Below are positions 10,624 through 22,200 of a DNA stretch of 64,000 bases, piece after piece. Source of the DNA: Akanthomyces muscarius (taxonomy: Eukaryota > Ascomycota > Sordariomycetes > Hypocreales > Cordycipitaceae). Below the pieces are notes generated by a model. It saw nothing but the letters and a program-made list of their open reading frames with translations. It did no database searches and was not told the DNA's origin. The stretch is from the NCBI RefSeq assembly GCF_028009165.1, contig NC_079244.1, forward strand, positions 744,001-808,000, given 5' to 3'. The position numbers and the translations under genes were made by a program. Position 1 is the first letter of the stretch, and each line of letters opens with the position of its first letter.

Positions 10624-12778
10624 ATGTCTACCCCGCTGGGCTTCATCATGGACCACGACGACCATGAGCTCAACAGGGACGACTATGACTTTCTGACAAT
10701 AGAGGAGATTGATGCTGCGACCGGAGTGCCGCCTTCCCGCCGGGGCTCGCCCGCCCGTGATGTTCCCATCGCCAGCGATATTACCTGGGAGCAAGGCCTC
10801 GCGCCGCTGCGTCCCCATACCCAGATCCATCGGCGCTGTGGCGCATGCCAGATGCCCTTTCACCAATATGACCGCATGCTAGCAAGTAAGTGCTTTTTGA
10901 TGTGGTCAAATGGAGCCAGTCGCGTTACAGATACTTATGCTCGCAGTAACGAGGAGAGGAGGCCGCTTACAAGTGTATGATGCTCAAACGGCCACGGCGC
11001 GGCCGTTTGCTAAACAGTGGTACAAGGTCGGGGCCACGTTTTGCAAACTCCATGGCTGCAGCACCTGTCAAAGCAGCGATGAGAGCGCCACAGTACATAT
11101 TGACTGCTTTAAGCTCTTTGTTCAGGAGTGCACCGCCCCGGACAAGATTCATCGTTTATGGCAGGCTTCCGTCGTCATGGACCCTTGGGTCCAGTGCAGA
11201 GACACTGGTCTGCCTTACAACTTTCAAGAGCGCATGTCCAGCGAGGACGCGGCACGTGCTTGGGATATCCCGCTGGTTGCGCGGCTGCCGCCAGAGATCT
11301 GCCTCATTGTCCTCGGTCAGACAAGAGACAGCCTCTTCACCAAGTACATTGCCGTCATGAGCCGCGCGCGGGAGCTCTCCCAGTCTGCCTCGCCCTCTCA
11401 ACCCCCTGTTTCCATGGCACTCGGCGACATCAAGTACTGGACCCGCGGGATGGCCTGGCCCATGCAGCTGGAGGAAGAAGCGGAAGACGACTTGATCCGA
11501 GTCACGATTGATTCTAGCGGCATTCAACAAATTGAACGTTTGGACAAGATCGGAGACCCTATGCACTCCACCCATCTTCGCAAGCTCTTTGTGGTCCAGG
11601 AATCGTACAGGCTCGAATCAGTCAAGGCATCACTGTTTGTAAGTGGTACAACTATTTCATTACGACTCCCACGTGTACTGACTCGTTGCTCGTTCTAGGG
11701 TGGTCATTGTCGCCTCGTCGTGCCTGATGATGTCAAACTGATATTATGGGATAACCCGATGCCGTTTAAGCTGTATGCCCCGCTACGTCTTCCCCCAGAC
11801 CACGACTTCGCCAGGTTTTCTTCGATCGACACTACGAGCTGCTTTGGCCTGACGTTCTTTTTCCACGTGGGCCATATTGTTGCGGTGCATCCCCATCTGA
11901 ACACAGTCTGGGACAAAGACGCACGACGTACATTCGAAAGCCTCCCCATCATGCACCAAAAGGCTGCGCTCTGGATTTATGTTCCTTTTCCAGCTGGAGA
12001 AGAGATGAAAGGATACTGTCTGCGGAGCCGCAAAAACAAAGAAGACGATCAAGACATCGGTCCATGCCTCGCTGTACGTATCTTGACTTTTGACTGCCAA
12101 ATAGCACCCACTAACCTGCCATTGCAGCTGTACATGAAGCAACAAGGTATCATCGAGCTTGGCTACAGATATACCTTGGCAGATGAATACACCATCTGCC
12201 GCACCAGTAATAGACCATTTCTAATCCACAACATGCGTACCGGATATCTGCGCCGTCATCCGCAAATGATGGAACAGGAGCAGCTATGCGGCGTCGCGGT
12301 TGGCGCCACATACCCTTGCTCGTTCCAGCGCAAGAGCGCTGACCCGTCCGCCCAATCGCATCTGAGTGGGAGCCTCCGGCCTATTCGGTATGAGATTTAC
12401 TCCACCGCCCGTCTCGAGATGGTCAGGCTCGCTGAGGTCTACAACGACCCGCAGACACATTGCTGCAGAGGCATCATGTTCTACTACGACTGCGGCAAGA
12501 GACGAGCCGTCGGGGAATGCCGCATTGGTGTCGACCAGGTCCGCGCATGCGTCAATCCCACACACTTCATGTATGCCGAAAAAGAGTACCTCCTTCCTGG
12601 TTCTCGCAACCGCTATGAAGGGACGGTGATTGAAATGGTTGATGATGTGAACCGGGCCTATGCCCGCAACCCAATCATCAACGGCATCTCTGCAGCATGG
12701 AGACCTGCCGCCATGTCCGGACGACTGGAGTTTCGATTTGCCTTTGGGTCGACAAATATTCGCGTCTACCGAGAGTAG
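10624..12778 (+). CDS. Uncharacterised fungal protein with Cys/His motifs and an F-box-like segment
   Basis: Four exons, 10624-10885, 10947-11638, 11699-12073 and 12128-12778, giving 659 aa. The third intron is 54 nt long, has no stop and is a multiple of three; it is called an intron because it has a GTACGT donor, an ACTAAC branch point and a CAG acceptor. Paired CxxC/CxxxxC clusters (HRRCGACQMPF, then TFCKLHGCSTC and VHIDCFKLF) suggest a metal-binding N-terminal domain. A short LPPEICLIVLGQ segment resembles the start of an F-box helix. The C-terminal half shows no recognisable domain. It ends only 18 bp from the stop of the convergent HET gene. The function is unknown; an F-box-type adaptor is one possibility, with low confidence. 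Confidence 0.75.
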
Positions 12779-12796
12779 TCCTCTTGGCCGTCGCCG

Positions 12797-15075
12797 CTAC
12801 ACCAGCACCAAGTCCATTCGCTCCGGCTTTTGGCACACCCAGTCTGACTTGAGAATCCGGCCCACGCCCTTGCGCACGTATACCGCACCCTTCTTCTCGA
12901 TCCACAGCACGTTGTACGTCTCCATGCCGCTGATAAACGACTCTGAAACAGCCACGAGCTCGCATGAAATCACAGTCTTGGCGTCCACTGCATGGCTCCC
13001 GATTTTCTTGCACGGAGTGAGCACGCCGACGCACTCTCCAGATGCGCCCACGAGCGGGACGCCCTCATCGCCATAGTACTCTAGGACGTTAAAAACGGCT
13101 CGCTCCGGCCGCGCATGCAGAAGATGGTGATACGCGCTCCCAGCACCTTCAGGAAACTCGGGCTCGCCTGCAGGTGCTGGGCCGCCATCTTCAAGGCTCA
13201 TGGCCTCCACGAGCTCCTGCAGCTGTGCCACTGTGGGAAACTTTTTCTCCGACTGCTGCTTCTCCAGCGAGAGCACCGGCTCCCACATCTTCACGTCACC
13301 GCGGCAGTACTTCCATCGCACGAGCGGCCGCACCCCTTCCTTGGCCGTCGAAAAATCTGGAAACTCAATCGTGCCATCGTACGCAGCCCACGACCACGTC
13401 GGGGCCAGGCCGCCGTCCCCTTGGCGCCGCTGCTTCGGCACGCGCTCCCCCACCATGCCCTCATTGTACCATAGCAGAGCCGTATCAAAGAACATGACTG
13501 GTAGACAGCACACGAAGCCCCCCAGAAACGTAGTCTGCAGCACCGTGAGAATGCCCGCAAATGCGTCCATCGAGTCCTCCGGGTAGCTCAGCCTCCGCCG
13601 GTTGTACTGACGCACGTGGTCCGCGTAGTCGCGAAACGTCGGGTCCGCGTGGAACGAGAAGCCTTGCGCGACGACGGCCGTGTTGCGCGCGCACTGCGCC
13701 TCGACGGCAGCGACGCCCTCGAGCCACACGTTGCAGTGGCACTCCCATGCGACGGCCGCGTCGTCGATCACGATGAGCCGCCGCGAGAAGATCTGCTCCT
13801 GAAACGTCCACGCGCGCTGGTTCCACGCCGAGCGCTGCAGGGCGGCCATGTGGCTCTGCACCGCGGCGGCCATGGACCCCGGCCGGCGGACGTACCACGG
13901 CGTGTACGGCACGCCGCGGCGGCGGCCGACGCGGTCCATCGGCGGCGTGACGTCCTGGATGCCGAGCAGGCCGCGGTGCGCGCCGCCGCCGTTGGCGACG
14001 ACAATGGTGGCGTAGGCGTTGGCGTAGATGCTGCCCATGTGGGCGAGGTGCTCCTGCTTGTGGACGTCGTCGTCCTGCACGATGCAGAGCGCGTCGACCC
14101 AGAGATACGGCTCGTCGAGGCGGTCCGCAAACTCGATGACATCGGCGACGGTGCGGGCCAATTTGTCAATACCGGCAATCTGCGGCCGTGTGGTTGCGCC
14201 GGGCTCCTCACGGGCGATTTCTGGGAGGGACGACGGCACGAGGGCGCCGGCGTGCTGTAGCGCCGCGACGTTGCTCTTGAGCGTCTGGAAGGCGGCGTGC
14301 GGGCCCCAGACGTAGCTCAGGGCGAGGTACCGCTGCCCGGGCCGCGCCTCGACGAGGCAGCGCCGTTCGACGTCGACGAGCCACTTGGGGTGGTGCGCAA
14401 AGATGCCGCGGCTCTGTTCCGAGAGGTGGCAGTGCGCGGCGTGCTGCGCGTCGCAGTGGTCGAGCCACTGCCGGATGCTGGCAAACTTGATCCACGGCCC
14501 CAGGCAGCGCTCCGGCATGAGCCTGTCGCGGAGATCCTCGAGCTTGTCCTCGTAGAGGACCGCAGGGGCCTTGGAGGGGATCAGCGCCTGACGAGCACTG
14601 ACAAAAGAGAGGTCAAACACAAAGGAAAGAAAAGGCGGAAGCGGGGAGGGCGGATGCGTAAAACTCACTCGTCGATGCGGACAGCCTCGGCGTCAATCCT
14701 GTCTGCTTGCCGCATGAGCCTCGTGAGGTCTTCGTCGTCAAACGGCCATTCGGCGACGGTTCGGGACGTGCCGTCGGGATCCGTCTGCGTGCGCGCCCGC
14801 TCCTCGAGCCTCGCGCGGATCTCGTGCAGCCACGGGCTGGCCGCGGCGAGGATGCGCGTCTGCTCGCTCGGGTTGATGGCGGAGCGGACGATCCAGCAGG
14901 CGCGCTGGCCGACGCGCTCAACGTTTTCGGCGAGGAGCTCGGCGTAGGCGCGCTCGTCGGCGCGCGAGGTTGCCATGTTTTGGAGCAGCCGGGTGGTGTA
15001 CTCGGCGAGCTGCCGGACCGTGGCCTCGTGGTGGACGGTGAGGCCCTTGTCCATGGGCGCTGGCTGCGTGACCAT
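12797..15075 (-). CDS. HET-domain protein (heterokaryon incompatibility family)
   Basis: Two exons, 15075-14669 and 14597-12797, giving 735 aa. The splice uses GTGAGT and a TTTTGTCAG acceptor; a later CAG at the same place would create an in-frame stop, so the upstream acceptor was chosen. The HET signature blocks are clear: YLALSYVWG near residue 228, PYLWVDALCIVQDD near 305, then MGSIYANAYATIVVANG, and a C-terminal RAWTFQEQIFSRR block. HET domains trigger or modulate programmed cell death on non-self fusion, and their partners often lie next door. The N-terminal 135 residues are helical and charged and have no recognised domain. No NACHT or repeat region is present, so it belongs to the stand-alone HET class. 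Whether the convergent neighbour is a partner cannot be told. Confidence 0.9.
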
Positions 15076-15602
15076 TCTTTGGAGGTGTAATTATCTTTTG
15101 ACTATCAGTATCAACTTTGAATAAATTTCTCGATCTAGGTTGGTGTTTTGGTGGCTGTTGAATGCTTTATACTAGAAAGTGCTTGATGGTCGAGATGTGC
15201 TGCTCCGCCACTTCAGCTCTGCCCGCCAAGCTGAAACGGGCAAGCTTTGCGGCAGGGCTGATTCGTAGCCATCGTTGCCGACCAGTTGAGTGGTTGCGCT
15301 TTACAGCAGACTGTGTTGTTCTTTCTTTGGGTATTTTAAAATTTCCATAAACTTGTTATCGAAACAAACTCCGGGGTCAAAGAAGTAATCAATTCGGTGC
15401 AATTTGGTGAGTGGCTGCAGTAAGCTCCCCACTATGGAGCCTCCTCACAGGGACCCTGTTCCTTGCGGCTCAATTTTTTGGAGCTGTCTCCTTTTATGCG
15501 GCTGCCTAAAGCCTTGTCTATTCCAGTCACCTTTTTCAATTGAGAAAAAGAAGGAGAAGCTTCTGCAAAATCTTTGTACGCTGTCAGTGAGCGCAGCTAG
15601 CC
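15076..15602. promoter_or_regulatory. Bidirectional promoter region between the HET and ceramide synthase genes
   Basis: 527 bp between the divergent starts at 15075 (minus) and 15603 (plus). It contains A/T-rich patches near 15090-15125 and 15330-15370 that could serve core promoter roles. No further gene or defined motif was identified. Confidence 0.5.
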
Positions 15603-16909
15603 ATGGGAGTCGAGGTCAAGAAGCAGCCCAAGTCTACGAACGGGGCAACCAAGCTCTCAGAATGGGCACAATGGCTGGAAGAACGGCAAATATGTAAGAC
15701 ACCAGCTTTCTTCGCAGCTCTGCAGCTAACCGAACAACTTTAGCCCTCTCGTTTGGTTCCATGGCCGCATTGCTGATGGCCCACGGCTACACGCTCGAGG
15801 CGGACCATGCCTCGCGGCGGGCCAAGCTGCTCGCTCTCGCGTCATATAATCCGCAGACGGGCAACTACGCCGTGGGACGGGGCGACTTGTACATTGTGCT
15901 GTTCTTCATCCTGCTGCTCACGGGGCTGCGCGCGAGCGCCATGAAGCTGGTGCTCTCGCCGCTGGCCACGCGCTGGGGCGTCCAGGGCCGCAAGGACGCC
16001 ACGCGGTTTGCCGAGCAGGGCTGGATGCTCATCTACTACAACGTCTTTTGGCCAATGGGAATGGTATGCAAGCTCTGATACATGCTGTGCTTTTACCGGT
16101 GTGCTGACGCTTACCAAGTACTTGTACTACAACTCGTCGTACTTTCTCAACATGGAAGAGCTCTGGACCAACTGGCCGCAGCGCGAGGTGGGTGGGCTGA
16201 TGAAGTTTTACACGCTCGCGCAGCTGGCCTTTTGGATGCAGCAGGTGCTGGTCATTCACCTCGAGCAGCGACGGAAAGATCACTGGCAGATGCTTGGGCA
16301 CCATGTTGTGACTATTGCTCTCATTGTCGCAGAATATGCCTACCATCAAACCAGAGTCGGCAATTTGATCATGGTCTTGATGGACGTGATTGATCTCTTC
16401 CTCCCGGTATGTTTCCACCGCAACTGATTGTTTAAAACATTTCGCTAAATCATTACCAGCTCGCCAAGTGCCTCAAGTACCTGGGCTTCACCTGGATATG
16501 CGATGTCCTCTTTGGCTTTTTTGTCCTGTCGTGGGTCCTCGCCCGCCACATCCTGTTCGTCGTCACCTGCTGGAGCGTGTACCACGACCTTCCGCGCCTG
16601 ACGCCCGATGCTTGTTATCGCGGGTCGGCTGAGAATCTCCAAGGCCCGTTCCCCATACCAGACGACTGGACGCGCTTCATCGAGCCGTTTGTGGACCCAA
16701 GCGGTGTAGTATGCTTCAGCACCAACATTGCATACGGCTTTTTGGCCTTTTTGATCTCTTTGCAAGTAATGATGATGGTTTGGTTTACATTTATCATCAA
16801 GATTATTGTCAAGATTCTGCAGGGTGAGAGGGCGGAGGATGTGCGCAGCGACACGGAGGAGGATGATGAGGAGAATGAGGAGAGGGAGGCGAAGCTTTCG
16901 TCAGAATAG
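15603..16909 (+). CDS. LAG1: Ceramide synthase (TLC domain, LAG1/LAC1 family)
   Basis: Four exons, 15603-15693, 15744-16063, 16119-16406 and 16460-16909, giving 382 aa. All junctions are canonical and in phase. The protein is a polytopic ER membrane enzyme that N-acylates sphingoid bases with acyl-CoA. The Lag1 motif is visible as DHWQMLGHHVVTIALI with the essential His pair, followed by a transmembrane MVLMDVIDLFLPLAKCLKYLGF block that spans the last splice junction. Further hydrophobic helices follow, ending in VMMMVWFTFIIKIIVKIL. The C-terminal tail is very acidic (SDTEEDDEENEER), typical of CK2-regulated fungal ceramide synthases. No homeobox-like domain is present, as expected in fungi. 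Confidence 0.92.
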
Positions 16910-17203
16910 CTTTGATCATGTTTATTCTATAACACTAATATTAAATCAAAATCCTAAAATTTTTTTTTTTATAAAAATATGCTTTCCTTCTATCGTGCTT
17001 TGTCCTTTGGGTCGATTTCACTAGCACCAGTCGGCCGCCGGAGTGGCCCTACCTAGACAACCCAATTACCCTGCATGACAATCAACGTCGCCCAGTCTTG
17101 GATTATTTGACAACGGTGCTGGCTCCAGATGCCTCGAACTTATTTTTATACTAGATATCTATTTTTAGTTATGTATGACCTCTGAAGGCGACTCTTTCTA
17201 TTT

Positions 17204-18061
17204 CTACTCCATCTTTGTTGCCATGATCCTCGCACCACCTAGTTGTCCTTTATGGAACAACTCATCGACTGTGTTATAAAAAGTCAACAACAAAGGCTCA
17301 GGAGCGGTCGACTGCTTATACTCTGCGGCGCGACCGTGCACAAACTCGGCCCAATCCGCCGTCATATCCTCAAACGTGACATTTCCAAAGCCCGCAGCCT
17401 CCAAGTCGGCGACGTACCGCTCTTTGCTCGGCAGATACGGGCAAGACACAATGTCTCGCAGCTGCTGCGATGTCGTCTCATCCAGCGCACCACCCCGCGC
17501 AAAAAAGTCCTCCAGGTACATCGTTCCGCCTTCTCGAAGCATCGAAGCCGCCTTGCCGAACACGGCCGCCCGGTCCGGGATGTGCAGGATGCACAGAAAC
17601 GAGAGGATGTGGTCCACGGGCTGCTCCGGGGCGGCGAGCTGGGTGAAGTCGCCGTTGACGGAGCGCACGTGCGCAGAGAGCCCGTTTCGCGCCGTGATCG
17701 TATCCGCCATGTCGTGGATCTCGGGCTGCAGCTCCACGCCTGTCACGTCGGCGCCGTAGTTTTTGTGCAGGAAGCGGCCGGTGGCGCTGAAGCCGGCCCC
17801 GATGTCGATAACGCGCGCGCCCGGCTGCAGGTGGATGGCCTTGGCGGCGGCGTGCAGCGCCGCGTCGCCTAGGTAGTGCATACAGTCAAAGGAGGCGGTG
17901 TCGGCGAGCTCCCAATGCGATTTCGACTCCAGGGCATCGAGACGCTGGCGCGCGCGCTGCAGGCCGTAGAGGGCCATGTCGGCCACGTTGAAATCGGCGA
18001 TGTCGCCGGCTCCCGCTGGCGCTGGGGCGGCTTGGCGATCGACGGTCGTGGTAGCTGCCAT
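17204..18061 (-). CDS. Class I SAM-dependent methyltransferase
   Basis: A single exon of 285 aa. Motif I is VIDIGAGFSATGRFL, followed by an acidic VELQPEI block (motif post-I) and a GGTMYLEDFFARGG segment like motif III of small-molecule methyltransferases (UbiE/phosphoethanolamine-methyltransferase-like). The open frame runs 55 codons further upstream, but a TATATA element lies only ~50 bp 5' of the ATG at 18061, so that start is preferred over 18226; the longer form would add an improbable hydrophobic N-terminus. The substrate is unknown. It is convergent with the ceramide synthase gene, with 294 bp between stops. Confidence 0.85.
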   Translation of the reverse strand: MAATTTVDRQAAPAPAGAGDIADFNVADMALYGLQRARQRLDALESKSHWELADTASFDCMHYLGDAALHAAAKAIHLQPGARVIDIGAGFSATGRFLHKNYGADVTGVELQPEIHDMADTITARNGLSAHVRSVNGDFTQLAAPEQPVDHILSFLCILHIPDRAAVFGKAASMLREGGTMYLEDFFARGGALDETTSQQLRDIVSCPYLPSKERYVADLEAAGFGNVTFEDMTADWAEFVHGRAAEYKQSTAPEPLLLTFYNTVDELFHKGQLGGARIMATKME

Positions 18062-19246
18062 GATTGTGAGGGATGACGAAATTGGACAATGAATGGAGGA
18101 GGGCATGCCGGTATATAAGGAGAATTTTGCAATAAAAGCTGCATCAGCAATCAAGAAGAAAAGCAACCAGAGAGAGGGTCCTCTGAGGCGGTCCCGGCCC
18201 AGCTGCGTCTTGTAATTGACCGACACAAGGCGAGAATGTGGGCAACATGCATGCGGTGTCAGTAGTCACACGACGCTGTTCCACAGCGCTGCAACAGCGG
18301 CGGTTTATTCATCGTCCGCCGTGCCTCGATAAGGCGTTGTCTCTGGGCTTTTGCTTTTTCCGCAGTCCAGCTGAACGCGAGTGCTGACGTCAAGCGCTGC
18401 AAGTAAGCTCCTAGCTTCGACTTGTTGACCTCAACCAGCTTCGTAACACTGATACTCCCCAAGTTTGTTCTCTCGGTGCCTGGCTTGGCAAGAGACCCGC
18501 ACCAGGCGCATTGGTCTATCGGAACAGTCCCGGGCGATGGGGGCGGCATTGAAGCATGCCAGCGTGATTCGCGAGCCTCTGCAGACGGCAGTTGCATCCG
18601 TACAGGAAGATCTGGAGACTCGTGCAGTGACCCGCCCGCCGGGTCAAGACTCGCAAAAGATGCACACGGAGGGGGGTTTCCCACGACGACTCTATCCCGT
18701 TCGTACGGTCGGCGATCTCTGTGTCAAGAAGAGCGGGTCGCCCTTTTCGAGAATCTCAATTGCTGTGATAGGGCAAGGCGATGATTATTTGCGCCACCCG
18801 GCTGTAATAGCCTTTCTCGGTAAAAGGGCTCCAGTGAGGTTGAAGCGACTTTCAGTCGCTTCGGTGAGTGGCTTCTGTGGATTCACCCCGTTAATAATAG
18901 CTGTGTTGGATAGGTATAATTGAATTGTGCTTGTAGTATCGCATTTCTTCTGTCTTCTTATAGAGCCTATATGCTCTATAGGTGTGGCTTATTACCTTAA
19001 AAGCGCTCAAACGAATTGAAAATGTTATATCTCTGAAACTGATATTTGGGCTACCATACGTTTGTGAGCATTAAAGGGCATCGTAGCGCTTGCGTGGTCT
19101 CCTCACTTTGCTGATATGCCGCCGTTCAAATCCAACTTTACAAAACTTGTCTGCTTCTTGATATACAGCATATATAATAACACGTAAAGAATAAAATAAT
19201 ACAGACCAAAACGAAAATGCACAGTAGGAAATAGCCACTTTTACAC
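18062..19246. other. Methyltransferase promoter and 3' flank of ABC transporter copy A
   Basis: 1.2 kb in which GC content appears to drop going right, marking the edge of the ABC-transporter island. A 152-codon + strand open frame (18465-18923) has no conserved motif and is not called. A small inverted repeat (AGAGCCTATA/TGCTCTATAGG) lies near 18961-18983. Confidence 0.45.
18112..18117 (-). promoter_or_regulatory. TATA box of the methyltransferase gene
   Basis: A TATATA core inside CCTTATATACC on the minus strand, about 50 bp upstream of the chosen ATG at 18061. It decides the start by placing transcription initiation downstream of the alternative ATG at 18226. Confidence 0.55.
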
Positions 19247-22200
19247 CTACACTGCCCCGCCATCTGCCCTGTCAAAGTCCTCATACCATTCTCCTGTGTC
19301 TTCATCCTGCCGAAGAATACTGTCCACTCTGCCCTCCCGCATCATCAACACCACATCCGCCGTCTCAAAGCACTGTAGCCGCTGCGCTACAATGAGAACC
19401 GTGGCGCCCGCAAATTCTCCATCCATGAAGTCGGACATTTGGAATTCCGTGTCGACATCTAGGCGGCTCGTAGCTTCGTCAATCAGTACAATTCTCGTTC
19501 CCGCTCGCCGTTTATGTAAAGCGCCGCGGGCGAGATTTAGAAGTTGCAGATGACCAAGCGAGAAGTGCATGTGCGAAATATCGGCATCGAGGCCACCGCG
19601 GCGACTGACAATTTGCCAGAGGCCAACACGAGTCAGCATACTGATGAGATCAACATCCGTAAATCGATCCTCGGTGATGGAGTAGGGATCAACGTTGATC
19701 CTCACGGAACCAGAGATAGCAATGCCATCTTCGGTGATGGTGGTAATTTTCGAGCGCAGCACCTCCCGTGGAATTGTCTTGATATCTTTTCCGTCAATTC
19801 TGATGTCCCCAGAATAATCAACCATTCTGAGGACTGCCAAGATGACAGAAGATTGCCCGCTGGATGTGTAACTGAGTTAGCTATGGGAACGATGCAGTTC
19901 ATTATAAAAGAGCGACTGACTGATCGGGGTAGCCTCCCAGGCCAACTTTCTGGCCAGCCTCGATGGACACGTTAGCACCTCTCACGCCATGCCCTGGGAA
20001 AACTGCATCATGCCTGGGAAAAGAAACACTGTTAAAACGTTGTTGCTAGTCTGGAGTCAGGCGAAAGTTCATCAAACTTACCCAGCCGTCACAGTTGCGC
20101 GCAAAAAGTCGATATCGCCAGCCGATGGCCACTCGCGCTGAGGAGAGCAGTTGTTTTGCCCGTCTTCCTCCTGCGGCGTCTCTTCACAAAATTTTCGAAT
20201 TCGGGATGCGTTATATAAGCGTTCTTCCATCATGTCCATTGCATCCATCATGCCGAAGGAAAAGTATGCGGTGTCCGCAAGACAAAGCAGGGTCAGCGCA
20301 AGAATACCGCGGGATGTTTGGGATGGGAAAACCAAGGCTAAGGAGACAACCGACACGGCCAAGAAGCAATGCCACAGCTCGGCTAAAAGCTGCAAGCGAC
20401 ACAGTACTTGCGCGATAGAATAGTCCAACTTTAAAGTGCAATGCAACCGGACTTGCAATTCGCGCCTTGTTTGCATTTGCTGGTCGAAAGCTCGGATGTG
20501 TTCTAGACCAGCCGTCGTTTGTAGCACGAAGGCATCATATGCCTCTTTTGATTGAGAATGGCGAAACCTAAGGCGCTTTTGGGTGGACAAATACGCTCGT
20601 TGTGTGACGTAGACAAATACGAGGGATATGATGCCGAGCAAGAAGCCGTACCGCACGCTGAAGGATGTGAGGATGACAACGAAAAGGAGCTGCATTACCA
20701 CTGTATTCAACAGGATTAGCAATGACCACGATATAGAACTTATTCAGTACGACTCACTAAATGAGGAACGCCCATATGCTGTAGAGAAAAGATGCGATAC
20801 TCCCTCTAGGTCGTCTTGAAACCTGCGCTAGTCTTAGTCGACCAAAAGCTTCATACGTAAGAGTGTGGCGCGTACAATGTAATTATGTTGGAATGAGAAT
20901 TGCTTGAGATAAATTCCGGAGTAGCCCTGATAAGGTTCGAAGTATAAGCCAATAATCCTTTGTAGCCGGTGGGTGGACTACAACTTGCCTCAGAAGAGTT
21001 TGAACGAGATTACGATGCATTGTCTCGCCGATCACGCCACTCATTTTGAACGAAAGCATCCTAAAAGGTAACGTTGTCAGAGAAATTCATTGACAGACAG
21101 CTGAACCGAAGATGTTAGAGGTTAGGTCCATGAAGAAAATTGACTTACGACACCCATGCTCGATTGGTAAAGACGTTTGCAATGCCAATTACGGCGACGT
21201 AGCCTATGTACGCTGGCTTGAGCTCTCCAAGGTCGTAAGAGAGCGCCAAGAATAATTCTGTTTTCGACGGTCAAACAATTGACCGAGTCTAACTGCTAGC
21301 ACGACTCACCAGGTAGGTTTTGCACGAGGCAGGCCAGAATTGTTGCACAAGGCCACGCGCACATTTTGACATATCCAGAGGGTCTCAAAATATAGACTAA
21401 GTTGTGGAAATTTTGAATGGTAAAGCCAGCATTCGCGAAATCTTCGTTCTCCTTAGTCGCGAATGTTTGTAGAGCAACAGTACCATCTGAGGGGGCCGCG
21501 GGGGCAGACGCGAGAGTCTGGCCGTCGAGCTCAACGAATCCAGGAGTGGGTGTCGAATTGATCAGCCCAGAAAGGTTACAGTGTTCCCATATGCTACCAT
21601 CTGGTTTCACTTCCAGAATATTGTGAGCGAATCGCAAGTAATTGTCTGCGAGAACAGATCAGCATGGTTACGTGATGACTTCTGCAGGACAGAAAACGTA
21701 CAGCTATTGGTAGCCATGACCACTGTACAATCCCTTGTAGAGAGAAACCCGGCCAGTCCGAAAAGATTCTCGGCGATGATTGCGGAGGTGGAAGGGTCAA
21801 CGAAAGAGAGGGCCTCGTCGAATATGAGCACGGCTGATTGTGCGTACAATGCCCTTGCCAACGCCTAGCATTGATTGTAAATCCTGACAGGTCTGAAACA
21901 AACATTGGTCACTTACGAGTCTTTGTTTTGCGCTGCGCGTGAGAGCATACTTTGGATTCCCGACAGAAGTGGAGTCACCCTCAGGCCAATGTAGGAAGTC
22001 GCCGTCGAGACAGCAAGCTATTATCACGGCCCTGTATCGCTCAGCAATGTATGTATGACCCCAAAGTATTATTTCCCGAAACGTGAGTGATGGAAGCCAC
22101 GTCAATTGAGCGCAATAACTCATTGATCCACAGGCAATGGTTATGGATCCGGCGGCTGGGGTAATTTCCCCCAGCAGAGTTCGCAAGAGCGTTGTCTTGC

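Noticed and set aside
17204..18226. Longer methyltransferase start at 18226 with an N-terminal hydrophobic segment
   Set aside because: A TATA box lies inside the extra segment at 18112-18117, so transcription most likely starts downstream of that ATG.
18465..18923. 152-codon + strand open frame after the methyltransferase promoter
   Set aside because: No conserved motif, no clear promoter, and alternative frames of similar length overlap it.
19115..19140. GTTCAAATC resembling a B box
   Set aside because: No stem pairing on either side.
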